A stretch of 15,746 nucleotides of DNA from Candidatus Bathyarchaeota archaeon (GTDB lineage Archaea > Thermoproteota > Bathyarchaeia > TCS64): NCBI GenBank assembly GCA_014730055.1, contig WJIV01000098.1, forward strand, positions 1-15,746, in the 5' to 3' direction. This document shows, one piece after another, positions 7,205 through 13,655 of this stretch (position 1 is the stretch's first letter; each line of letters begins with the position of its first letter). Both the position numbers and the translations under genes were made by a program. The notes under the pieces are model-generated. The model was not told the DNA's origin. It ran no database searches and worked only from the letters and a program-made list of their open reading frames with translations.

Positions 7205-7432
7205 TCAATAGGTTTCTAGTGTCTCTGTTGATTTTATATATTCAATTTCTCTAATTTTTCCTAAAATTAGATTTCTTAGTTCATCCCTTTCATTAAATTT
7301 TACTTTGGCAATAATATCATAAATACCATATACCACAAAGATCTCTACAATCTGTTCAATCTTTTCAAGTTGCTCTACAACTTTTTCCTCATGACCTAAT
7401 TCTGAGCTAATCATTACATATGCAACTGACAT
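7205..7432 (-). CDS. Stand-alone Lrp/AsnC ligand-binding (RAM) domain protein
   Basis: A 75-residue protein made only of the Lrp/AsnC effector-binding alpha/beta domain, without the helix-turn-helix. The strand MSVAYVMISSEL, the central VVYGIYDIIAKVKF and the C-terminal IKSTETLETY match the family. The G-x-x-D turn in VYGIYD is the hallmark. Such proteins form ring-like oligomers and bind small effectors or partner with full Lrp proteins. I chose ATG 7432 because the family starts here and the TATATATAA box at about 7452-7462 lies about 25 nt upstream, giving a leaderless start; ATG 7444 or 7438 would add four or two residues. It lies downstream of the phosphate genes but has its own promoter, so a link to phosphate is uncertain. 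Confidence 0.82.
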   Translation of the reverse strand: MSVAYVMISSELGHEEKVVEQLEKIEQIVEIFVVYGIYDIIAKVKFNERDELRNLILGKIREIEYIKSTETLETY

Positions 7433-7447
7433 TTCCATCAACATCTA

Positions 7448-7479
7448 AATATTTTATATATAATATATAGGTCTATATA
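7448..7479 (-). promoter_or_regulatory. TATA box and palindrome before the RAM-domain gene
   Basis: Leftward TATA-rich sequence lies at 7450-7463. Directly upstream of it is the perfect inverted repeat TATATAG-GT-CTATATA (7464-7479), where an activator or repressor could bind next to the TATA box. Confidence 0.4.
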
Positions 7480-7518
7480 ATTAAAACTATCCCTAGTAGT
7501 GTATAAAAAGTTAATTTC

Positions 7519-8190
7519 TTAGTGTCGTCTGACGGCGATCGCCCTAACAATATCAGCTGTATTCTCACACCAGTCTGCAATAGTTTCCAAAGCGTCGAAG
7601 AACTCATTCATTAGGATTAATTCACCGGTCGTAAACATCGATAGATCTTCATTAACAAAGTTGAATCTTGCTTCTCCATATAAGTCATCAATCGTCTCTT
7701 CTAGCATTTCGACTTCGTTGGCTAATTCTAAAGCTTCTCTTGTGTCTTTAGGAAGAGAGTCAATACTCCTTGTTAGAACCTTTACACAGTCTACATTAGC
7801 CTTAACCATATTATACGAAGCTTTCTTGATACTATCGGGGGCTTTCTCGAAGTGAAAAGTGCGTAATATTCTTCCTGCTTCTTTTGACCAATCAGCAATC
7901 CAGTCTACAGCCCTGACAAGCTCCATTAAATCATCTCTTTCCTCAGGATACATCTCTCCTTTGGTTAACTCCTCTACCATGTCGCGTCTCAAGGCATCAG
8001 CCTCACGCTCAAATCTACTAACATCTACAAAGACTGAACTACCCTGCTCTTGACCTTCCTCTCCAGCCTTCTCAACCATCTTTTGAAGGCTTGCTACTGC
8101 ATTCTCCGTTAAATGGAGGTGTTTCTCTACCATCTCTAATACTTCACTCCCCCTTTTTGGGGTAAGCCATCCGAATAACCTTCTAGACAT
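7519..8190 (-). CDS. DUF47 family PhoU-like protein (second copy)
   Basis: DUF47 proteins resemble PhoU and usually accompany Pit or Na/Pi phosphate transporters as regulators. The sequence is all helical, with the conserved block FEREADALRRDMVEEL, then YPEERDDLMELVRAVDWIADWSKEAGRIL, and the C-terminal DALETIADWCENTADIVRAIA. The acidic residues in these blocks are the likely metal ligands. I place the start at ATG 8190, 21 nt inside the longest frame, whose first codon is TTG 8211. A strong GGTGGAG lies 6 nt before this ATG, and the resulting N-terminus MSRRLFGWL aligns with MSNRVLRWF of the upstream paralogue. It follows that paralogue closely, so the two are probably one operon and arose by tandem duplication. 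Confidence 0.88.
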   Translation of the reverse strand: MSRRLFGWLTPKRGSEVLEMVEKHLHLTENAVASLQKMVEKAGEEGQEQGSSVFVDVSRFEREADALRRDMVEELTKGEMYPEERDDLMELVRAVDWIADWSKEAGRILRTFHFEKAPDSIKKASYNMVKANVDCVKVLTRSIDSLPKDTREALELANEVEMLEETIDDLYGEARFNFVNEDLSMFTTGELILMNEFFDALETIADWCENTADIVRAIAVRRH

Positions 8191-8257
8191 TTTAAACTCC
8201 ACCTTTCCCAAAGTTATTTTTCATTTCTTTTCTTACATATATCATAGATACCACTCT

Positions 8258-8926
8258 CTAAATCACTCTTAATGCTATTGCCCTAGCAATATCAGCGGAA
8301 TTTTCACACCAGTCAGAAACGGTCTCTATCGATTCTAACAACTCGTATAACAGAATCATTGCTCCTCTTGATAAAATACCATCTGGAAGGCCAACCAAAT
8401 GATTCCTAGCCCTTCCAAAAAGATCGTCGAGATCCTCCTCAAATAATTCCACTTTATCCGCGAACTCAAGTGCTTTTCTCGGATCACTCGACAATGCTTG
8501 AATACACTTTGTCAGAACCTCAACACAGCTGTAATTTACTCTACACATATCCTCAATTACTGATACGAACTCCTCAGGAAGTTTTTCAAATGGGATTATT
8601 ACAAGGATCCTACCTGCTTCTCTAGCACTATCCGCCACCCAGTCTACAGCACTAACAAGTTCCATAAGATCATCCCTCTCAGAGGGGTATACATCCCTAA
8701 TACTCAGCTCGTTAACCATCTCTCTCCTAAGCTTATCTGCCTCCATCTCATACATGCTAATGGTCTCATATAGCTCAGTTTTCTTCGAGGGCTCAGTGGC
8801 AACAACTTTTACCATCTCATATAGACGTTCCACAGCATTAGTAGTCAATTCCAGATGCTCATATGTCAAGCTAAGTACTTTCTCATTCCTGCGATCACCA
8901 AACCATCTTAATACTCTATTACTCAT
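8258..8926 (-). CDS. DUF47 family PhoU-like protein (first copy)
   Basis: A 222-residue paralogue of the protein encoded just downstream. Shared blocks include YEMEADKLRREMVNEL, YPSERDDLMELVSAVDWVADSAREAGRIL and LESIETVSDWCENSADIARAIA. It begins 4 nt after the stop of the Na/Pi cotransporter gene, with GAGGT before its ATG lying at the end of that gene, so the two are almost certainly co-transcribed and translationally coupled. By family knowledge it probably regulates or gates the cotransporter in response to phosphate. The two DUF47 copies differ clearly in sequence, so they may form a heteromer or respond to different states (inference). Confidence 0.9.
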   Translation of the reverse strand: MSNRVLRWFGDRRNEKVLSLTYEHLELTTNAVERLYEMVKVVATEPSKKTELYETISMYEMEADKLRREMVNELSIRDVYPSERDDLMELVSAVDWVADSAREAGRILVIIPFEKLPEEFVSVIEDMCRVNYSCVEVLTKCIQALSSDPRKALEFADKVELFEEDLDDLFGRARNHLVGLPDGILSRGAMILLYELLESIETVSDWCENSADIARAIALRVI

Positions 8927-8930
8927 TTTT

Positions 8931-10136
8931 TTACCTCAGGAAATAAATTATTATTATCGGAACAACAAAAAAAATCGCTAAAACCCAAATAATAAGACTA
9001 TAAACAGCATTCTCATTCTCGGTAATCTTTTTTCCGAGATATTCAGAGACTTTTATCGGCACAAATCTTAGGGGAGAAATAAACCATAGAGTCAAAGCCA
9101 TGAGGTTCAATAAAACATGAGCCGAACCAAGTACCATACCTACAGTTCCCCCTGCAATGTAACCGTATATCTGAGATAGATCAACCGCTGTTGCTAGGTT
9201 ACAGCCAACAAGGTAAGGATAAGCAGTTTTAAGATTAACAACATTTGTAGCGAGGAAAGGTATCACTAAACTACTTCCTATACTACTACTACCAACAATA
9301 AACGTTATAGTGAAACCTGTCAAAAATCCTCTAGCTGGCTTATCAAAAGCAGCTCTAACTCTTTCCTCCCATCCAGTCTCAATTAATTTCTCTAAACCTT
9401 TCGTTATTCTATTCATAGATAGTATAATAACTATGAACCAGAAGACAAACATGAATAGCCCACCTCCTAGGTTCCCAAGAAACCTTGTTGTAATTGATTT
9501 CATGGGATCGATAATGGGAGTCTTAATTATTACATCAATGATAGTATCCTCGAATGTTGAGAAAAACCGCTCCATCTTAAGAACTTCAGTATAGAAAGTT
9601 CCAAGACGGATAACTATCCTACTAATCAACCCAAAACTTAGCTCAAGTAAGAAAAATAAAGAGATTGTAAGGCCTTCATACACATCATCAACGATGACTC
9701 CTGGAATAGTGTCTTTGAACTCTTTCATAGTCATAGCTCTTTCAATACCAAAAGCAACGATTGTATTAGTCACAGTTGTACCAATATTCGCTCCTAGGAC
9801 CATTGGAACACCAAATTTAACAGCTGCTTCCAAGGATAGCCCCGCTGTGACCATCCCGGACATACTTACCATCGTTGCAGCAACTACAGCGCTGCTACTT
9901 TGCACTAGAGCTGTAGAGAGCATACCAAGGGCTAAACCACTTATTGCCGCTGTGTTCCCCTGAATCATACCTAGTATGCTTTGTTGCCATTCAGCGAATA
10001 TCAACTTAAAACCAGACTTTACACCTTCAAGGCTTGTGATAAAAAAGAAAATACTTAAGAAAAGCACAATTAACAGCTGAAATCTTTTTGAAAAGAGTTT
10101 TTCCTTATATGACCGCAAATTATTGTTAATGCCCAT
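8931..10136 (-). CDS. Na+/phosphate cotransporter (NptA/YjbB type)
   Basis: A membrane transporter of the Na/Pi cotransporter family with two inverted repeats, 401 residues. Repeat 1 has the complete signature ALVQSSSAVVAA (QSSS at 79-82), followed by GANIGTTVTNT (115-124). Repeat 2 has FIVGSSSIGSSLVIPF, where glycine 282 stands at the QSSS glutamine, followed by GCNLATAVD (311-319). The first membrane segment is at about 20-36 and the last at the extreme C-terminus. A leftward TATA box (10191-10199) and a candidate operator precede it. It heads an operon with two DUF47 genes. It could import phosphate with low affinity or export excess phosphate; bacterial YjbB exports. The sequence alone does not decide. 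Confidence 0.9.
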   Translation of the reverse strand: MGINNNLRSYKEKLFSKRFQLLIVLFLSIFFFITSLEGVKSGFKLIFAEWQQSILGMIQGNTAAISGLALGMLSTALVQSSSAVVAATMVSMSGMVTAGLSLEAAVKFGVPMVLGANIGTTVTNTIVAFGIERAMTMKEFKDTIPGVIVDDVYEGLTISLFFLLELSFGLISRIVIRLGTFYTEVLKMERFFSTFEDTIIDVIIKTPIIDPMKSITTRFLGNLGGGLFMFVFWFIVIILSMNRITKGLEKLIETGWEERVRAAFDKPARGFLTGFTITFIVGSSSIGSSLVIPFLATNVVNLKTAYPYLVGCNLATAVDLSQIYGYIAGGTVGMVLGSAHVLLNLMALTLWFISPLRFVPIKVSEYLGKKITENENAVYSLIIWVLAIFFVVPIIIIYFLR

Positions 10137-10149
10137 TATCTTTCCACTT

Positions 10150-10199
10150 GGTATATATGTATCTATAGTTTATGTATAGAAGCGTCTTGAATTTATAAA
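10150..10199 (-). promoter_or_regulatory. Promoter and candidate operator of the Na/Pi-DUF47 operon
   Basis: Read leftwards, TTTATAAAT (10191-10199) is a good archaeal TATA box. Just downstream, at 10161-10181, lies TCTATA-N7-TATAGA, matching 17 of 21 bases of the element before pstC and covering the predicted start site near 10167. Next to it, GGTATATATGTAT (10150-10162) resembles the reverse complement of the repeat at 815-831 before pstS. The leader would be about 30 nt, with GGAAAGAT before the ATG. Confidence 0.5.
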
Positions 10200-10315
10200 A
10201 AATAGCTTTCGGAAATAAAATATATTGATCAATTTATCCGAAGAGGAGGGTATTGTTAATTAAAACGGGAGATAAAGCTGATATGAAGTATATAATTAAT
10301 TTAATGATTTTTATC

Positions 10316-10356
10316 CTAACCTAGATTTTTAATGTAACTTAAAAATAGAAGGTTGG
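10316..10356. ncRNA. Long imperfect hairpin, possible small RNA or bidirectional terminator
   Basis: The arms pair over 7 bp at the base (10316-10322 with 10350-10356, one G-T pair) and 8 bp at the tip (10325-10332 with 10339-10346). An AG/AGA internal loop separates them, and the terminal loop has 6 nt. It does not belong to any protein gene I can see. The TTTTT and AAAAA inside the arms would also make T-runs on both strands. Confidence 0.3.
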
Positions 10357-10373
10357 TACCCATAATTTAGGCA

Positions 10374-10390
10374 AGTTTTTAATATATAAA
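10374..10390 (+). promoter_or_regulatory. Distal TATA box of trpS
   Basis: TTTTTAATATATAAAA-like sequence. Transcription would start near 10408-10414, immediately before the 9-codon leader ORF. Confidence 0.4.
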
Positions 10391-10415
10391 AAAATAGTTT
10401 CCCTAGGAGATAAAG

Positions 10416-10445
10416 ATGAGTGTGTATCACTCGGACTGGACTTAA
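10416..10445 (+). CDS. Possible 9-residue leader peptide of trpS
   Basis: ATG at 10416 opens MSVYHSDWT followed by TAA. AGGAGAT (10405-10411) is a good Shine-Dalgarno 4 nt before it. The eighth codon is Trp, and the peptide ends one base before a terminator-like hairpin upstream of tryptophanyl-tRNA synthetase. A leader peptide role is inference; a single Trp codon is weak support, and bacterial-type attenuation is not established in archaea. Confidence 0.3.
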   Translation: MSVYHSDWT

Positions 10446-10468
10446 TCCTCCTATTGGAGGAAGTTTTT
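10446..10468 (+). terminator. Hairpin plus T5 in the trpS leader
   Basis: TCCTCC-TATT-GGAGGA is a perfect 6-bp stem with a 4-nt loop, followed after 2 nt by TTTTT (10464-10468). The TCCTCC arm is also complementary to the trpS Shine-Dalgarno sequence at 10519-10524, so two exclusive pairings are possible. The T-run also belongs to a second TATA-like box (TTTTTAAAC, 10464-10472). Confidence 0.45.
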
Positions 10469-10525
10469 AAACACATTACCAGATCTATACAAAAAACCAA
10501 TCCTTCTAGGATTATATTGGAGGAA
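10452..10525 (+). repeat. 11-nt direct repeat TATTGGAGGAA in the trpS leader
   Basis: The copies are at 10452-10462 and 10515-10525, both perfect. The second contains the trpS ribosome binding site, 8 nt before ATG 10533. The first is the 3' arm of the hairpin. Confidence 0.6.
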
Positions 10526-10532
10526 CTACAGT

Positions 10533-11660
10533 ATGACAGATGAAACTTTAGAAGATATGAAGGTGACCCCCTGGGAAGTTAGTGGAGATGTTGATTATGG
10601 AAGGTTAATGGATCAATTTGGGGTTGACCCATTAACAGCAAAACTCGAGGAGAAGATAGCCAAACACGCCGGATTCATGCACATGCAGTTAAGGAGAGGT
10701 GTTTACATCAGCCACAGGGATTTAGACTGGTGGTTAAAGGAGTTCGAGAAAGGAAATAAGGTTGGACTTTATACGGGGAGGGGTCCAAGCGGAAACGTTC
10801 ATCTTGGGCATCTTCTACCATGGTTCTTCTGCAAATACCTTCAAGATGCCTTTGATGCTGATCTTTACTTCCAAATGACGGATGATGAAAAGTTCCTCTT
10901 CAATGACAATTTGGAACTAGAACAGACTATAGCTCTCACTTACGAGAACGCCCTAGATGTAATCGCCTGTGGACTGGATCCTGCTAAGACCCACATTTTC
11001 AGCGACACAGATAATATCGGAGATCTTTATAGAATAGCCCTAAAGGTTGCTAAAAAGGTCACTTACAGCACAGCCAAGGCTGTATTTGGGTTTCAGGACA
11101 GTGATAATATCGGAATGATTTGGTACCCGGCAATGCAGGCCATGACCTGCTTCCTCCAGAGTGAGAGAGAGGGCGAGAACATACCATGCCTTATTCCTGC
11201 AGCCATAGACCAAGACCCCTACTGGAGAATGACCAGGGACATAGCTGAAAAGCTAGGGTACAATAAGCCCTCTCAGATCCACGCCAAGTTCCTGCCCGGT
11301 CTAGCCAAGGGTGGAAAGATGAGCGCGAGTCAACCTGAAACGGCGATCTTTACAACTGATCCTCCGGAGGATGCGGCAAAGAAGGTCATGAGCGCTTATA
11401 CAGGAGGTAGGGAGACGGTTGAGGAGCAGAGAGAGAAGGGCGGTAGGCCTGAGATATGTAACGTCTACGCGTACTACTACTTCCTGTTTGAGGAGGATGA
11501 CAACGCCCTTATGGAGCGTGAGAGGATCTGTAAGTCGGGGGAGCTTCTCTGCGGCCATTGCAAGAAGGACCTTGCAGACAGGGTAAGGGTGTTCCTAGAG
11601 AACTTCCAAGAGAAGAGGAGGAAAGCCAGAGAAGTTCTAGAGAATTTTCTTCTCAAGTAA
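10533..11660 (+). CDS. trpS: Tryptophanyl-tRNA synthetase
   Basis: It charges tRNA-Trp with tryptophan using ATP, as a class Ic synthetase in the cytoplasm. The HIGH motif is HLGH (90-93) within GRGPSGNVHLGHLLPW. The KMSKS motif is KMSAS (262-266). FQMTDDEKF and AAIDQDPYWRMTRDIAEKL are diagnostic of the archaeal/eukaryotic TrpRS branch. It has 375 residues, the normal archaeal length, and the C-terminal CGHCKKDLADRV segment is also family-typical. GGAGGA at 10519-10524 supports the start and belongs to a duplicated block in an unusual structured leader. The surrounding genes are unrelated housekeeping functions, so it is probably monocistronic. Confidence 0.97.
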   Translation: MTDETLEDMKVTPWEVSGDVDYGRLMDQFGVDPLTAKLEEKIAKHAGFMHMQLRRGVYISHRDLDWWLKEFEKGNKVGLYTGRGPSGNVHLGHLLPWFFCKYLQDAFDADLYFQMTDDEKFLFNDNLELEQTIALTYENALDVIACGLDPAKTHIFSDTDNIGDLYRIALKVAKKVTYSTAKAVFGFQDSDNIGMIWYPAMQAMTCFLQSEREGENIPCLIPAAIDQDPYWRMTRDIAEKLGYNKPSQIHAKFLPGLAKGGKMSASQPETAIFTTDPPEDAAKKVMSAYTGGRETVEEQREKGGRPEICNVYAYYYFLFEEDDNALMERERICKSGELLCGHCKKDLADRVRVFLENFQEKRRKAREVLENFLLK

Positions 11661-11690
11661 CTTTTTCTTACACAACAATACTTTAGACAT

Positions 11691-12035
11691 ATGAGCCTTG
11701 TAAAGAAGTCTGGTGCACTAGAGGAGGAGCCTCATCCATTCCTAAATAATGTAGGAATGAAGGTACTCTACAGCGAGGAGAGAGACGGCGGCGATATCAC
11801 ATGCTTCCTAGTTAGATGCGCAGTTGGTTCTGAGATAGAGGAGCACATTCACCACATGGAGACTGATATCATCTACGTCCTTGATGGAAAGGCTACAATG
11901 TGGATAGAGGACAGGGGAGAATTTCCATTAGAGCCGGGGGTATTCGTTGTCGTTCCTGAAGGATTAAGGCATCGAACCTACGATGTAAAAGAAGAGTTAT
12001 TGATATACGACGTTTTCACGCCAGCTATGTTCTGA
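11691..12035 (+). CDS. Cupin-domain protein
   Basis: A 114-residue single-domain cupin (small beta-barrel). The first cupin motif is G-SEIEE-HIHHMETDIIYVLDG, with metal ligands likely H52, H54 and an acidic residue at 57-59. The second motif is PGVFVVVPEGLRHRTYDV, with H94 as the last ligand. Cupins this size act as metal-dependent enzymes or sugar or ligand binders, and nothing here fixes the substrate. It starts 30 nt after the trpS stop. There is no Shine-Dalgarno sequence, and a weak TATA-like CTTTTTCTTA (11661-11670) lies about 25 nt upstream, suggesting a leaderless mRNA. Confidence 0.85.
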   Translation: MSLVKKSGALEEEPHPFLNNVGMKVLYSEERDGGDITCFLVRCAVGSEIEEHIHHMETDIIYVLDGKATMWIEDRGEFPLEPGVFVVVPEGLRHRTYDVKEELLIYDVFTPAMF

Positions 12036-12050
12036 TTAACTAGGTTTTAG

Positions 12051-12061
12051 AAAGATTAAAG
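12051..12061 (+). promoter_or_regulatory. TATA-like box of the M32 peptidase gene
   Basis: AAAGATTAAAG lies about 27-37 nt before ATG 12088, compatible with a leaderless or very short-leader transcript. Confidence 0.3.
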
Positions 12062-12087
12062 CCTGTAACGACGATCTTTCTCATGAA

Positions 12088-13620
12088 ATGTCAGAGAATA
12101 TCACAAAGTTATATCAAAAGCTGTTGGAATGGAATAAGGAGCTGGCCCTTCTTAGTTCCACCGGGTCAATCCTGCACTGGGACATGGAGACCAAGATGCC
12201 TCCCGCTGGAATTGAGCTCAAGAGTCAGCAGCTAGCTCTTTTACAGAAGATAAGCCACCAAGTGTTAACAGACACTAAGATAGGGGAACTGCTAGATGAC
12301 ATTGAAGGACACAGAGACTATGAGGAATTAAGCAAACTGGAAAAGCGCAATATACATCTATCACGTAAGGCCTACACGGAAGCAACTGCTCTTCCCGAGG
12401 AACTGGTTGTTGAGATCGCCAGACAGCAAACTCTTGGTATAGCTGCATGGAAGAAGGCCAAAACAAAACAGGATTATGATATGTTTAAGCCAGAACTGAA
12501 AAAGAACATTGATCTCCAAAAGAAAGCTGCAGCCATATTGATGGATGTAAAAGACACAAAAACACCCTATGACGCTTTAATCGATGAATACGAGCCCAAC
12601 ATGACATCCGACACCATCACAGATGTATTCGATGAGATGAAAAAAGGCCTTCAGAAGATCATTGACAGTATATTATCAGAAACCCCTCCTAAAACAGAGT
12701 TCTTACGCCGGCAAGTGCCGGCAAGCACTCAGGAAAAAATTGCCGGGAAGATCGCTAGATTCATAGATTATGATACCTGGTCAGAGGAGGCAGCAGGAAG
12801 GATCGATACTACAGAGCACCCCTTTACCACGGGCTACTATACAGACGTAAGGATAACTACAAATTTCCACGAAGATTACTGGCCATCAAGCGTCTACAGC
12901 ATACTCCATGAGGGAGGGCATGCACTCTACGAGCTAGGCCTGCCTGAAGAGTGGATTTATCAGCCCGTCGGCAGTAGCTCCAGTTATGGAATCCACGAGG
13001 CCATGAGTAGATTCGTGGAAAACCACGTCGGGAGAAGCAGGGAGTTCTGGAACTATTTCCTACCTGAGCTGAAGAAACTAACCGGGAATACTCTAACTGA
13101 TATAACTCTTGAACAGGTTGTTGCAGGTGTTAACCATGTTACACCCTCCAAGATACGGATTGAGGCAGATGAGGTAACATACGGGCTTCACATCGTTATC
13201 AGATTCGAGATAGAGCGTGACATTTTTGCTGGAAAAATCACAGTAGACGAATTACCCGAGATCTGGAATAACAAGTACGAGCAGTACCTCGGAGTGGAGA
13301 TAGAGAACGACAGCGAGGGCGTCATGCAAGATACTCACTGGGCCGGAGGATCGTTTGGATACTTCCCCAGCTACGCTCTTGGTAATCTCTACGATGGCCA
13401 GCTCAGAAAACTGATAGAAAAGGACGTACCAGATTGGAAAGACCAAATTAGTTATGGGAACTTTAGACCGGTTAAGACGTGGCTTACAGAGCATGTATAC
13501 AAGCATGGAAACTTATATGATCCGGAAGATCTGATCAAACTTGAGACTGGTAATACCCTAAGGGTACAGCCTTTCATCGATTACCTAGACGAAAAGTTCA
13601 GAGACATCTACGGCTACTAA
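12088..13620 (+). CDS. Thermostable carboxypeptidase 1 / carboxypeptidase Taq (M32)
   Basis: A cytoplasmic metallocarboxypeptidase that removes C-terminal residues from peptides. It has 510 residues, normal for family M32. The conserved motifs are in order: HPF (244-246), DVRITT (253-258), zinc site HEGGH (274-278), GIHEAMSRFVEN (301-312, E304 as third metal ligand) and IRIEADEVTYGLHI (about 354-367). The N-terminal helical LLSSTGSILHWDMETKMPPAG is also family-typical. An ATG at 12083 is out of frame. The gene is flanked by 50 nt and 35 nt of non-coding DNA and probably has its own promoter. Confidence 0.96.
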   Translation: MSENITKLYQKLLEWNKELALLSSTGSILHWDMETKMPPAGIELKSQQLALLQKISHQVLTDTKIGELLDDIEGHRDYEELSKLEKRNIHLSRKAYTEATALPEELVVEIARQQTLGIAAWKKAKTKQDYDMFKPELKKNIDLQKKAAAILMDVKDTKTPYDALIDEYEPNMTSDTITDVFDEMKKGLQKIIDSILSETPPKTEFLRRQVPASTQEKIAGKIARFIDYDTWSEEAAGRIDTTEHPFTTGYYTDVRITTNFHEDYWPSSVYSILHEGGHALYELGLPEEWIYQPVGSSSSYGIHEAMSRFVENHVGRSREFWNYFLPELKKLTGNTLTDITLEQVVAGVNHVTPSKIRIEADEVTYGLHIVIRFEIERDIFAGKITVDELPEIWNNKYEQYLGVEIENDSEGVMQDTHWAGGSFGYFPSYALGNLYDGQLRKLIEKDVPDWKDQISYGNFRPVKTWLTEHVYKHGNLYDPEDLIKLETGNTLRVQPFIDYLDEKFRDIYGY

Positions 13621-13622
13621 CC

Positions 13623-13631
13623 CCTTTTATT
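13623..13631 (+). promoter_or_regulatory. TATA-like box of taw1
   Basis: CCTTTTATT lies 25-33 nt before ATG 13656 in the 35-nt gap after the peptidase gene, implying a leaderless taw1 transcript. Confidence 0.45.
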
Positions 13632-13655
13632 CCACCTTTACTCGTTCTTTCTAAT

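Larger units (their letters stand above)
10137..10532. other. 396-nt intergenic region between the Na/Pi operon and trpS
   Basis: It holds the leftward Na/Pi promoter (10150-10199), a long hairpin (10316-10356), two rightward TATA-like boxes and the trpS leader elements (from about 10405). GGAGATAAAG occurs twice (10268-10277, 10406-10415), each just before a mini-ORF. I found no conventional protein gene or known RNA family here. Confidence 0.6.

Noticed and set aside
10416..10532. T-box or other known bacterial riboswitch upstream of trpS
   Set aside because: I see no T-box sequence or specifier stem, and the class is not known from archaea. The simpler hairpin/leader-ORF reading was kept as a hypothesis.
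11691..12035. Operon of the cupin gene with trpS
   Set aside because: There is a 30-nt gap with a T-rich stretch and no Shine-Dalgarno before the cupin gene. Functions are unrelated, so I do not claim an operon, although read-through is possible.
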